Shown here: piece after piece, positions 36,901 to 51,900 of the stretch
Layout: each line of letters starts with the position of its first letter
How positions within the stretch are numbered: position 1 is the stretch's first letter
NCBI GenBank assembly: GCA_034509755.1
Contig: CM067556.1
Coordinates: 7,897,501 to 7,961,500 of the forward strand
Direction: 5' to 3'
Source of the DNA: Anisodus tanguticus
Lineage: Eukaryota; Streptophyta; Magnoliopsida; Solanales; Solanaceae
Length of the DNA stretch: 64,000 nucleotides
Notes under the pieces: model-generated
What the model was told of the DNA's origin: nothing
The model's database searches: none
What the model saw: the letters and a program-made list of their open reading frames with translations, nothing else
Made by a program: the position numbers and the translations under genes

Positions 36901-39900
36901 AGAATTGTTTAATAGAATGAGCGTTTTATTAACAATGGGGTAGTGCTGTATATATAGTAAATTTTAGGTCAAAATCTTATTAGGGTTGGGTTCCAAACCT
37001 GGCCCAAAAATCGAGGTGCAGTGGGCCAGTCTGACTGGGCCCACTGTCGGGTCGGCGCTGTGGCTCAGCCTAGTATGCACCGCGGCGCCTTACGTCCAAT
37101 AACTCCCCTCGCTTTCGTTAATATATATATTCAGCACATTTAATTAAATTCAAAATCTAATTTTGACTTAATTAAATAATTTCCATCTAATAGAAATTAT
37201 CACATAGTTATTATCAATTTAAATATCTCGATTCCAAATCGAATATTTAATACTTTCTCAATACACCCTTAGACCGAAGAGACAATTGACATAGTGTGAC
37301 CTTGTAGACCTTCATATATTGATATTAATTCAATTAAGGTCCATACAGAACTCCTAGATTGCGTCGTATGACGAACTCAATATGTGAAGTACGTTTACAT
37401 GAATCCAACAAACATAACCTTTATGTGAGATGATAAATTTATTTCATTTGCGATACACTCGATCAAACTTAGGATTTGCCATGTGTCTATCCAAATGACT
37501 TGATCACTTTATCTCATTTATATTAGTCGACAACTAGACCATATTCTAAATATGTCTCTTGCATTGGCCAATGACTTGGTCGACCTAACATCACTGAGAA
37601 GTTGAGTGTTCTCTCGAATATCCAATCGATGAATGAATCCTATTCTTGGGCCAATTACCACCTTAATTTACATCATAATGCACCCAACACAAGCCGTATC
37701 TTATCCTATAAGGATTTTAAGCTTAGGACAGGGTCAAAGTACATTACTCTGTAAACAAGATGCGTATTGACCTCAAGTCAAAGGATATTTATCTCCCACA
37801 CGCTGATAACACTCTAGACATGTCTAACAAATAGTTTATCAGCAGGGTATACCAATACTTTCCATAAGTATCCATGTGTCCATCACTAGTAACCATTACT
37901 AGAAGCAGGTGAGACATACTACATTCTCTAAAAATGTGATGCAGATCACATGTCGACTTATAACATATCATCGATATCTCATTCTCGATAATCATTAGTC
38001 GAGGCTATTTTAGAGTTACGCTCTATCATCAATATCTCACTCTATTAATGACAACGTAAGCTCAAGGGATGCACATTAATGAATGATTACAAACAATCAA
38101 ATAACAATTCAATAATTGCAAATGCCATAAATATATTAATCTTATTAATAATACGAATGTGTTCAAATACATTTGTCCCTAATAATAATTATCTCTAAGA
38201 TATACATACTTTCAGTAATATGATTTAGCAGCAACACCAGTACATCTTGCAAAGATGATCACTTGAATGACAGAATAGTAGTCTTCACAATGTAAGACGT
38301 ATTCCACTCTGGCATAATTCCATTAAAAATAGTTTGTTCCTCTTAGTCGTGCAAGTATTGGAATATGAATGCCAAGTTAGAGAGTTTGCTAATGCACCAT
38401 CTACTATTTGCATCACAGATTTTCCATCTTTTCTATTTCCAAATGTCCATCAAGGTATCAAGTACCAGCTATGTTTTTTATTTGAATGCAGTTCTTGAAG
38501 TTTAATTATAAGCGATAGCCTACTGATCAGCTAAAATATTTCAGAAACTGACAAACACCTATTTAACAAACTTCTAAAAGTACATTTAACACAATAAGAA
38601 ACTAACTGCAACAAAATTTTCTTGTAGTGAAGATCTTGATTTCAGTTTACAGTGTGTAGATGATGTTGTATACAAATATGAAAGAATACGAGAGCAAGAT
38701 CATTTACAGGAATAGTAGTTCATGTAGTCTGTAATGCTTCTCAACATATCAACAGAAAAGTGATAGCTACTGATTGAAAAGAGAAAAGAAGGTGCGTAAT
38801 TAGTCTTTCCTCACTGGTAGAATACAAAAGGAAATACATTAAGGTACTATAAATACATGGTTATACCTCCAAAACGAAATCATCATCAGATTTACGTACG
38901 AAATTATCATCAATTTTTCCTAAATACTTTTCTTCTTTTCTCACTTTCTGAAAAACTCACAACGAATTATGTCGGAAATTCAAGTCTTGTTGAATCTGAA
39001 TTACGTTTTGACTTTGTAAATTCTAAAGGAACTTTGCCTTACAGTAATACACCAAGTGGCAACATAGTGGAGGCATAAATTTCTTAAGAACTGTGATTAC
39101 ACTATCAAAAGCCTCTATTTAAATTCCATGCAATTTTATTTCCCAACATTAGATCGATACTAGTTAATCGACAGGAATATTACCTTCAGTTCTGACACTG
39201 GATTGTGCAGCTGTTGACGTTCGTCCTTCGTTTTGTTGTATCGTTCAGTAACTGATTTCATGCTGTCATATCACATAGGATTAAAAAATCTGTCAATTTA
39301 CTACTTATTGTTTATATGTATTGACTTTATATAAATAAAAGAAAGATTAATTAGCTTCTATACATTGACATTATAAATATTTTTTACACTATTAATGTAA
39401 TTTAACATATATACTATAGCATATTGCATATTTTGTTTTTTTTTAAGTAATTTATTTCATTTATTATGATTACTAATAGAATATTTCTCAATATTCTTTT
39501 TCATTAATTGTATTAATTGTATATCTCCTATTTTAGGTAGAATTATAATCCTTTTGTAATTAGAATAATTAGTTACCTAGTTTGTATCAAAGTAAATATT
39601 CTTGAAACCTTATATATATTGTAAATCATTCATCAATAGCCTAAAACTACAAACCCTACCCTAGCCGCCGATACACCTTCTCGGCCGCCACCTTTTTTCC
39701 ACGTCGGAACCTTAGCCGCTGACCTCTCTCGACCCCCCCCCTCTTTTCCCCACGACGGAACCCTAGTTTTTCCGACCATTCTCCCTCACTTTTCCTCCTA
39801 AATTTCTTCTTCCATGGATGACAAAACCAAATTCCATCCGGCACTTGCCGTAAACAAAATTAGAAATTTCATCCTTGTGACTCTTGAGATGAAAAATGGT

Positions 39901-42900
39901 CAATACTCCTCGTGGACGTAGCTTTTTAAGATCCATTGTCGTGCTTACAAAGCTATCGACCACATCATCCCTCCCACGTCGAAGTCCACAGACGTACCAT
40001 CGGCTTCGACTTCTGATGATGCACTCTGGTCTCGTTTGGACGCAGCCGTCCTCCAGTGGATATACGACACGATATCTAATGATCTGTTGCACACCATCAT
40101 TGAGACCGATGCCAATGCCCGCCAAATATGGGAACGTTTGGATAGTATTTCCACAAAAACAAAACTCAACGAGAATTATACCTTGAAAATCAGTTCAAGG
40201 AGGTTCATCAGGAGGATTTCCCAAACGTGTCTACCTATTGTCAAGAACCCAAGATGCTTGTCGACCAACTCTCCAACGTTGGCACATCAGTCACTAATCA
40301 ACAATTGGTCATGCAACTTATTTCAGGTTTGAATGAATCATATGACGGCGTTGCCACCATCTTTCAGCAATGTACGTTGTTACCTCCATTTTATGAGGCC
40401 CGTTCGAAACTCATCCTTGAGGAAACTCGGAAAATCAAGCTCAGCACCACTCGAGCCAGCATTTCCGACGCCGCCCTCACCACCACTGTCGGGCCCTTCG
40501 CCAACGGCAGGGCCTCCCTGTCCGAAAACCAGAACCGTCGGCCAGATGACCCGCAACAGTCCGCTTCCTCCTGTAACAACCGCCGAAGCAGGTAGTCCAG
40601 GAAGGGCTGCGACGGAAGAAATTCTGGCAACAACCGCCAGCAGCGATCGCGGTAGTGGCAGCAACCTCTGTCATGGGCCGCGTGGGCCCCACCATTATGG
40701 ATCTCCCCTCCTTGCCCATATACGATATCCTCGTGGACTCCACCTCAGAACCCACTGGCCTAACCTGGCATACTTGGCCCACGTCCATAACATGCCTACA
40801 CAGTACAACCCCCCATCGACTTATACATCGACTGACATTGAGGCAGCGATGAGCACAATGTCACTCAACACTCCAGACGAAAATTGGTATATGGACAAAG
40901 GCGCCACATCTCACATGACGGCAGCACAAGGTACTCTCTCATTTTATTCCAATTTGAGTTATTAAATCGGGATATTATTGTTGGTAGTGGACAAGACATT
41001 TCCATCCGTGGTTATGGTCATTCCTCCCTATCCCCTCCACATCCACCACTAATCTTAAAAAATGTCTTCCATGCCTCTAAACTCATTAAGAATCTAATCT
41101 ATGTGCGACGTTTCACAACTGACAATTGGGTTTCCCTTGACTTTGATCCTTTTGGTTTTACTGTAAAGGATTTTACTACAGGGAGACGAATAATGAGATG
41201 TGACAACACCGGAGATCTCTACCCTATTTCAAATACCGTCAACAATACAACCTCAATTCCCTCAACCTTTGCTGCTCTTTCATCTTCCTTATAGCATTCT
41301 AGATTAGGACATCCGGGAGACTCTGTTTTACGCTCCCTTAGGAAAAATAATTTTATTTAATTGTAACCGTATTTCTAGGACTCCTATATGTGAATCTTGC
41401 ATTTTTGGGAAACATGTCAAATTGCCATTTTCTGCATCCACAAATTGTACTTTAATGCCTTTCGATATCATACATAGTTATTTGTGGACATCCCCTATTT
41501 TGAGTACGGCTACCCTTCGATATTATGTGTTGTTTTTGGATGATTATTCCAACTTTTTATGGACTATTCCAATTGGAAATAATTCCCAAGTCTACCCCAT
41601 TTTTTTTGTTCATTTAGTACCTTCGTAAAAACACAATTTGAAAAGAGCATTAAATATTTTCAATGTGACAATGACAGGGATTCGATAATAACCAATTCAA
41701 ACAGTTTTGCTCCAAAAATGGTCTTACCTTTCGTTTTTCCTGCCCTCACACATCCTCCCAAAATGGTATAGCCGAACGGAAAATCCTAACTATAAACAAC
41801 CACATCCGTGCCCTACTTGCTCACGCCTCAATTCTCCCTAAATCTTGGCATTACGCACTCTCCATGGCCACCTATCTCCTAAACATAATCCCAAACAAGT
41901 CTCTATCTCAACGGTCGCCCACCCAAGTTCTGTTTCGTAGGAACCCCTCCTACCAACACTTGTGTATTTTTGGATGTCTTTGTTACCCTCCACATCCGAC
42001 CACTCACAAACTCCAACCCCGGTCTTCCTCGTGTGTATTTTTAGGTTACCCTGCCAATCATCGTGGTTACTCGTGCTATGACTTGTCGAGCTGTAAAATT
42101 ATTATTTCACGTCATGTCCTATTTGATGAGTCTCTATTCCTCTTTGCCTCCATACACTCGCCACCTCGACATTCATATGACTTCCTAGTTGATGGCCTAA
42201 ACTCTTTTCTAATTCATCATTTACATAGTCCGTCATCCCAGACCCCGTCACCCGCCACCACCTCGGCCTGTCCGGGACTAACTGCCCACTCGGTTCTACC
42301 GACGGTGGCCCAGAATAGCCCACTTCAGGGTGATTTCGCAGCCACCTCTCGGCAAACCGAGGTTCAGTCAGCCAGTACCATCACCACTGCACTTCCTCCT
42401 CTTCCCGGTAGTCCCGTGGCGAACTCCTTCTCCCGTTCTACATCCCGAGACACACTCTCGGACCATGCACGAAATTTATAAACGTAAATGGTTGTTTAGC
42501 CTTTTCGTTTCAATTGTCCCTCGTAACCCGAATGATGCCTTGTCCGACCCTAATCGGAAAGCCTCAATAATTGATGAATATAATGTTCTTATTGATAATA
42601 AGACGTGGGACCTAGTACCATGTTCACCTGCTGCTAACATTATTAGTTCTATATAGATTTTTAGACATGAAAAGAAAGCTGATCGTTCTTTCGAGAGGTA
42701 CAAGACTCGTTTTGTAGGTGATGGCAAGTCTCAACAAGTGGGAGTGGATTCTGATGAAATGTTCAGCCCATTCGTAAAACCCGCAACCATCCGGACTGTC
42801 CTCAGCATTGCCATATCCAAGTCTTGGCCCATTCATCAGTTTGATGTCAAGAATGCCTTCTTACATGGGAATCTTCATGAAACGGTATATATGCATCAGC

Positions 42901-45900
42901 CTATAAGTTTCAGGAATCCTATTCATCTGGATTATGTGTGTTTGTTACGGAAATCGCTCTATGGACTGAAACAGGCTCCTCGAGTATGGTACCAGCGGTT
43001 CGCCGATTATGTCTCCTCTATCAGTTTTTCACACATCAGATCCGATCATTCCCTGTTCATCTACAACAAGGGTAGAGACATGGCTTACCTATTATTATAT
43101 GTTGATGACATCATCCTCACCACATCATCTGATGCTCTCCGCCGGTCCATTATGTATCTCATTTCCTCTGAGTTTGCTATGAAAGATTTGGGGGGCCAGA
43201 GTTATTTCTTGTCACTCGACATTCTGGTGGCCTATTTCTATGTCAGAAGAAGTACGCCAAAAAGATCCTTGACCGTGCAGGCATGACATCTTGCAAACCA
43301 TCCCACACGCCTATAGACACCAATTCCAAGCTCAGCGCTGATTCCGACCCTTCATATTCAGACCCGACTCACTATCGTAGCATGGTTGGGGCCCTGCAGT
43401 ACCTCACATTCACGAGACCAGATATATCATATGTCGTGCAACAAATCTACTTGCATATGCATAATTCTACGGAAGCACATATGCATGCCCTCAAACGTAT
43501 TTTACGATACGTCTAAGGTAGACTTCACTTTGGAATACATCTATACAGGTCTTCGCTCACTGGTCTCGCTGCTTATTCTGATGCTGACTGGGGTGGATGT
43601 CCTGAGACCCGACGCTCCACGTCTGGTTATTGCATTTTCCTCATAGATAACCTATTGTCTTGGTCTTCTAAAAGACAACTTATACTATGTCAATTAGTGC
43701 AGAAGCAGAATACATAGGTGTTGCCAATGTCGTCTCTGAGTCTTGTTGGATCCGTAACCTTCTACTTGAGCTTCACTGCCCGATTCAAAAATCAACACTA
43801 GTCTACTGTGATAATATTAGTGTGATATATCTTTCTGGCAATCCCGTCCAACATCAGCGCACTAAACACATTGAGATGGACATTCATTTCGTTCGCGAAA
43901 AAGTGGCTCGTGGTCAAGTTCGTGTCCTTCATGTTCCTTCCAGATATCAGATTGCCGACATCTTCACCAAAGGACTTCCGCGCATACTATTTGATGATTT
44001 TCGAGCCAGTCTCAGTGTTCGAGAACCTCCCGCTTCGACTGCAGGGGTGTAATAGAATATTTCCCAATATTCTTTTTCATTAATTGTATATCTCTTATTT
44101 TAGGTAGAATTATAATCCTTTTGTAATTAGGATAATTAGTTACCTAATTTGTATCAAAGTAAATATTCTTGTAACCTTATATATATTGTAAATCAATCAT
44201 CAATAAAATCAAGGAACATATTCCTTTAATTACATATAGTTATCTTTTGACCTATATATAGTATAAAATTCTTAATAACTGTGATCACTATTCTTAAGTA
44301 ATTTTTGCTTCACTATATTGCTTTTAATTAAGTATATTGCAGAATTTTATTAGGATTTACAAAGCCAAACAACATTCAAGTTTAGCAATTCTGATGTTTA
44401 TATATATATTGTTTTAGAGATTTAAATAAGTTAGTACTATAATAATACCTGATGACTGTTCTGATAGACTTAATCATTCTGAAAACGCAGTATATAACAA
44501 CAATCTAATTTAAAATTTAAGACAATTTGAATAATAACAAATAGCTTTTCAGTAAAAACTTAAAATATGGATAAGCTAAATTATTTTTAGTTTCGCTATA
44601 CATTCATTATAATACTTCAACTTTGACTTTCCTCCCAAGTTTTTGTTTCGCGTAATAAAACACACTTCTTTCCTTTTGTATTATGAGGATTAACAATTTT
44701 TTCACAATTACTAATTATGTATAATTTGTGACCAGAAGGTCATGGGTTCAAGGCGTGGAAACAGCCTCTAGCAGAAATGCAAGGTAAAGCTGCGTACAAC
44801 AGACCCTTGTGGTCCGGCCCTTCTCCGGATCCCGCGCATAGCGGGAGCTTAGTGCACCGGGCTGCCTTTTTACTAACTATGTACAATCTTCCACTTAATT
44901 AGTAATTGATATAGTTATCTAAGACATGCAAATAGTGTTGGTTTTACAAGGATTTGCAGGAAACGGAAATTACAAGTAACTGCTTATGTAAGAATTGAAA
45001 TTATAATTCAACTCTAAAACTGAAAATTACAATATAATAACAAACTGAAATTACTATTTTGTTGATCAAGAAAACTGGAAAGTTGTTTTTGCTGAGTCGA
45101 GTGTGGCACTCTGTCCTTAAGACATTATTGCCCCGTATGTATCCTTTATACGTCCTGGACAATTCGTCTCCCAACAATCCCCTCTTGAAAGAGATTTTGG
45201 CGCACTCACATGGTGTCTTTTCATTTCCAGCAATATTTCAGCGGACCGATGTTGCATAAGGAGAGGTAGCCTCAGCTTTGAACCTTTCATAGTTGAATAC
45301 CATCGGACTTACTTACTGCGCGGTGAACGTGATGTCTTGAACCGTCAGTGTTTAGTGTAAGCCAAGACAATGATACCAACACAACAAATTCCCCTACTCT
45401 CTTCTTCGTAATGTTTTGTCCGTTTTGGCCATGGACAACGTCTTGGATTCTTAAGTGCGTTCATTTTGAAGCGGCCCGTCCTCGCACTTAAATAGGTGGT
45501 CTCCAACAAGGTATCCTGCTATACCCCACTTCACAAGTGTTAGGAACCATTAAAAGTTTTCCAAGAACCTAACCTCAATTGTTGAGGATCATTACAGGTT
45601 TTGAAAACTTAACCTTTACCCATACTGCAGATAGCACTTAACGTCTATCGCGGGAACGGCTTTGGATTTAGTGTTTCTTTTCAGAAATCACTATCCGAAG
45701 TGCTCATACTTCCACTGAAGCGATCAACTGAACCTTTACAACTTCGTTTTCCCATTGAACCAAATTACGGGATCTCCAGTTCGTAAGGTTGGGTTACCAC
45801 TGTATTGGTCCTTATATTTTGGGTTTTAAGCCCATTCCCCTAGACAGGCAAGCCATCTGATCTTTGGGTAAGCCCTTTGTCAATGGGTCTGCTATATTAT

Positions 45901-48900
45901 CCTTTGACTTAATGTAATCAATGGATATTATACCCGTGGTGATCAGTTGCCTAACGGTCTTATGCCTCCGTCGAATGTGACGAGACTTGCCGTTGTACAT
46001 AGCATTCCGTGCCCTTCCTAGAGCCGACCGATCGTCGCAGGTGGATCATTACCGAAGGTACGGGTTTGTTCCAACACGGAACATCCTCTAAGAAGTCATG
46101 AAGCCACTCAGCTTCTTCTCCTGCTTTGTCTAAAGCGATAAACTCTGATTCCATCGTGGATCGGGCGATGCAAGTTTGCTTAGAGGATTTTCAAGACACA
46201 ACCCCACCACCAATTGTAAATATATACCCACTGGTGGACTTGGTGTTCTCTATATCGGATATCCGGTTGCATCACTTGTACCCCTTTAGTACAATGGATA
46301 TCTCGAATAGTGCAACTCGAAATTTAACGTGTATTTCGGTATTGTAATACCCGATTCAACGCCTTCCAGTGATTATCACTTGGATTACGGGTGAACCTAG
46401 CCAACTTATTGACTGCATAAGCAATATCAGGTCGGGTGCAGTTTGTGATATACATCAAACTACCGATCACCTGTGCATATCGCTCCTGGTATACAGGTGC
46501 ACCAAGATTTTTATCAAGCTTTTGATTTGTATCCATTGGTGACGCTATCGGAGAACTGTCTAACATCTTGAACTTTCTCAAAACATCCTCGATGTAGTGA
46601 GACTGAGATAAGACCAATCCGTCAGACGTCTTAGAGATTTTAATCCCTAGGATGACATCTGCGATACCCATATCTTTCATGTCGAAGCATTGTTTCAACA
46701 TGTTCTTAGTCTCTAGGATTACCCTAGGACTGCTTCCTGTGATCAACATGTCGTCTACATACAGGCATATCATAACAAATGAGTCAGAGTTACCTTTCGT
46801 GTAAACACATTTATCAAATTCATTAATGGCGAATCCCTTCGATAGTAGAGTACTATAAAATTTTTTGTGCCATTGCTTCGGGGCTTGTTTCAGCCCGTAT
46901 AGAGATTTGATAAGTCGACAGACTTTCTTCTCTTACCCTTGAACCACGTACCCCTCGGGTTGGTCCATATAAATTTCTTCTTCCAAATCACCGTTTAGGA
47001 AGGCTGTCTTAACATCCATCTGGTGTATCTCAAGGTCACGCAAAGCTGCGATCGCAATGAATACCCGTATGGATGTCATCCGGGATACCGAAGAGTATGT
47101 GTCAAAGTAGTCAAAGCCTTCTGTCTGTCGATAGCCCTTGACTACCAACCTGGCCTTGTACTTGTCTATAGACCCATCTGCCTTGTATTTCCGTTTGAGT
47201 ATCCATTTACAACCCAACGGTTTATTTCCGGAGGAAGATCAACCAACTCCCAAGTATGGTTATGCCAGAATGGAGCTTATTTCACTCTCAATAGCTTCTT
47301 TCCATAGCGGTGCTTCTGGAGTTGACAACGCCTGAGCAATTGTCCTTGGTTCATCACTAACCATATAAGCTACAAAGTCAGGACCGAAGAATGTATCCTT
47401 CCTGGCTCTTTTACTTCGCCTTAGATCCATCTCTGGAGTCTCAACGTTCTGAGAATCAGGAACACTAGATTCCGGATGTTCAGCCACCTCGAGATTCGCT
47501 AGATCTGAACCATTTAGATCCAGGCAGTCAAGGACTCCCGGTTCTTGAGAGCTTTGTGCATAAGTTCGTTTGCGAGAGGTTATGTCTTTCTCCTTTCTAG
47601 GAAAGGTACTTTCAAAGAATAGAGCATTCCTTGATTCCATTATTGTACCCTGGTGGATATCTGGAATATCTGACTTATGCACTAAGAAGCGATAAGCACT
47701 ACTGTTATTTGCATATCCGATGAATATGCAATCTACAGTCTTAGGCCCAATCTTGACCTGCTTTGGCTTAGGTACTTCAACCTTTGCCAGACAACCCCAC
47801 ACCTTAAAATACTTGTAGGTGGGTTTCTTCCCTTTCCATGATTCATATGGAGTTTTGTCCTTACCCTTATGTGGGACTCTGTTAAGAATCGTATTAGCGG
47901 TAAGGACGGCTTCTCCCCACATGTTTTGGGGAAGTCCGGAATTGATAAGCAAGGCATTCATCATTTCCTTTAATGTGCGGTTCTTACGTTCCGCCACACC
48001 GTTTGATTGAGGTGAGTACCGTCGTTTGATAATATCAGAAGGCCCACAGCCCACAGCCCACACCCCACACCCGTGGACCCGTGGACCCGTGGACCAGTGG
48101 GCCCGTGGGCCCGGAACCCGGAACTCGGAACCGGAACCGGACCGGACGGGCCGGCGGCGGCGGCGCGCGTGTGGTCTTTCCTCGAACCGAAGCACATCTA
48201 GGTCCTCCCTCCTTTAAACACATGGGATACCCCTTGGGGTCCCAAACCCCAAACCAACTTCGAGTCTTATATACACAACAATTCTTTCTTCCTCTACCGA
48301 TGAGGGAGAATTGATCACACACCACACTTTTCCATGCTTCAAACACCTTACTTCGTGAACCAATATCTCTTTCATTTCTCAATGAAATTTGACGATTCTT
48401 GGCCCTACGGTTATCTACGTACTTAGTACATCATGCATGTGTGAAGAATCGGATTCTCCAACATACGTAACAGTAGTGTTTAAGCCGTTAAAGTTGGTCG
48501 GTCGCAACTCCCGCCAAAGGCTAATTTCCAACAAATAGTAGTTATGTGTCTTCAACTTAAACCACCTACTTGCATAAACTTTTAAAGACAAAACTCACGG
48601 TTGCTTCAAAACTGCACAAATAGTTGATAGAAAATCATGTTATCCTAAACAGACATTGAGGCTAATAAGGTTGCGGATAACAGTCCTTAGCTACACAAGG
48701 GATAAAGTGTACGCATATACACTTTCTGGTACTTAGCCAAGCTCATGTTAAAGGTTTGCTGAATACGGATAGATGATAGTAACAACTTTCATATTTTCGA
48801 GTCAAGGAAAGAAAACTAAATGTGCTCATGCATGGGCGCATCTTGAAGTATCAGTTTTATTACCACTTTATTTTGATTTTTTTTGGATTTATGATGTTGG

Positions 48901-51900
48901 TGTTCAAATTTTATTAACTTGGTTTACCAAGTTGTCACCATTTATAGAACACTAGGTTCTGAATAGGGGTGTTTATTGGTCGGTTCAGTCCGATTTTGTG
49001 TATTACCGATTCAGTTTATCAGTTTCGGTTTATGAATTACCTCAACCGATAATCAAACCAATAAGATATTCGTTATCGGTTTTTGGTCCTTAATGGTTTG
49101 GTTTTCGATTTAACCAATAAGAAAATTATTCGCTATTTTTTTTTGTTCTCTTATTTTACTTTGTTCATGTATACGCTGCCTTCATGCATAACAGGGCGAT
49201 CCACTTTATTGTCAATTCAACAAAGTAAAGCAAAAAATAAAATGCACAAATTAAAGCATAATATCCTTAAGCACATCCACTCTACTGTCAACGCAACAAA
49301 GTCCTCAAAATGGATTTCAAGACAGGCAGATTTAAAATCACTAATAATATATATAGTTAGGATTAAAGAGTAATTTTAATATAAGTTTATTGGTTTAACC
49401 ATTAACTAAATCCTTAAAACCGAAAATCGAATCGATAAACCAATAAAAAGATTTACAAAATCGTTTACAAACCGTTAACGCAATAACTCGATACCGATAA
49501 ACTAATAGCGTTTTTATTGATTCGGTTTATCGGTTTAATCGGTTTTTCCACCCCTAGTTCTGACTAACTTCTTCTACAAAATGTAATATGTATATTAAGG
49601 AAATGACCTCATTGCAATTCTAAACCTACTTTTTTCGTGTGAAGTTAAATAAAAAAAATGTCATTCAATTAAATCATAATTCCTTTATTGACCAGACAGA
49701 AAAAAGTATACATGCACAAAACTCTTACCAACTTTAATTTGTGTTCACCATGAGCTTTAGCATCATACTATTGTCTTGTGCTACGTCCTAATTTCATACG
49801 CACTTATAAGGTATTGTTTTCTAAATCTTGATTAAAGAAGTACCACTTCTTGACCTTACATAGGTGAAGATTTTATGTATGGACTTCCCTCAATTTTTAA
49901 TTCGAACTCTGGTTCTTTATGAGAAGTAGCTTTTACTGATTATCCTTTTCTTAAATAGTACAATTCAAGAACTTCAAACAGTCACAAATTATATATACCT
50001 TATGTTTACCTTTTAAACCTTTAGTAGTTCTCGCCACTAGTGATAAATTAAAACTAACAACTTCAGACACATAGCACTTGTAGTGCGTTTGGTCGTCATA
50101 TATCTCTTGAGAGTCCTTTAGCCAACGGGTCAGTAAGATTGTCTTTTAATACTAGATACTAGTCAATTGTTGTACTGATAATTAACTTTATTAGAAATCA
50201 ATTGTCTTTTAATTAAGTACTAATGTCTTAAAGCAATATGTCTAAAACTTATCATAATGCAAGAGGACAGTTAGCATTGATTTTGCCAATAACTCTATAC
50301 TCCCTCCATTCTATAATAATTAGTGTTTTTAACTTATACATACCTCTTAAGAAATCGCTCACTCCTAAAAAATTATGAGTATTTTTACTAACTTACCCCT
50401 AATTAATGCCTAGGAAAAAAAACTACTTAATGATTTTTTATTATGTAAATAAGACTTGCATTTATTTTTTGTTTAATTATATATGTTCTTGTGTTTGAAA
50501 TCACTGCTCTGATTAATTCAGATTTCACTATTTTTTTATTTAATTATATATATTTTGGTGTTTGATATCCACTGATCCAACTAATTCAGATTCACGCCGT
50601 GTAAGACCCATCTATTAGGGAAGTATCCCTATTTCTTTTTGAAATCCTAAAACATCACTTATTTTGAAATAAAATAAAAAGTCTAAAACACCATATTTTT
50701 TTTTGGAATGGAGGGAGTATTTAACAATAGATTTCTCAGCTAGTCTATCTCCATGTTAGTCACCAATGAGAGGAGAATATGAAAGAGGGTACCAACATTC
50801 ATTTCACTCGAGCGGAACTAAATCAGACCAGGATGAATGAGACTGATTTGACTTCTCGCTCGAATCAATGTAAGACTCTCGCGCTGACATATGTCTCATG
50901 TCACCCTCCAAGAACATCTATTTTCTTTATACTTTTAGGAAAGAACCTATGGGAAGGACGGATAGGAAAGATTAAAAAATTGAAGGAAAGAGAGGCTCTG
51001 GAATACCTTTCACTTTCAGTTAATCAGGGCTTAGGCCCGGCGACCCTTTCATTTCTGAATGAGTCTTGATTCCCATTGTAAGTGTCATTGTAGCACGTGT
51101 GTGGCCTAGCCCATAAGGGCCATGTTATACTTATAGACAATACTTTCAGTATTGTTAGCCTAAGGTGAGGGGGGTTTTGGCCTTATGTCCGACGTAACCC
51201 GTTCCATAGCATACATAAAATTAGAGCAATTTATGCATAATAAATATTGCATATTGTGCTTAATTGGTACAATACTAGGATGCATTCATTTTGCTCCTAC
51301 ATTACTATATTAATTCGGATAGTATCATGTCGCACGAACCACCTGTATGTGTCCAACCTATGCCATTAAAGGGAAAGACCAAATCTTTCCCATTTCACTA
51401 CTATATCTGCTTTTCCAAAAGAGACCATCCTGGGTTAGGAAACATTGATTTCAAAGGTGAATCTATAATTTAAAATTTAAGTTTATGAGCTCTGTAGTTT
51501 AATTTATTTACATATTTAATGAATTTCTCAACATAAAATGATTTGGACTAAATTATCGAATTATAGCCTACCCCTACATATTTTCCAATAGGCTAGATCG
51601 GCCTCTGCTAAAAATGAGTAGGGTGGGGAGAATGAGGGTCAGAGAGTTCTTGTTTAATATATAGGACCTGATATGATCATTAGGAAGAACCCCTATTAGA
51701 GCTTGTTTATTTTCTTTTCAACAATTAACAGGAAAAGAAATAAGGAAGAAGAAGAAAGGGATTTCCTTGCAATGCTACCATCAAGGTTTCGTTGTAATAT
51801 CCTAGGTTCATGGGTGTTTATGCTTATTAACCACTTAATTAATCACATAAGATCATGTCTCTAAGAGCTCCAATATGGTATTACGGTTAACGTTCAAATC

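Noticed and set aside
50779..51069. 96-codon + strand frame as a protein gene
   Set aside because: It overlaps sequence resembling antisense rRNA and has no recognisable protein family; the openness is probably incidental.
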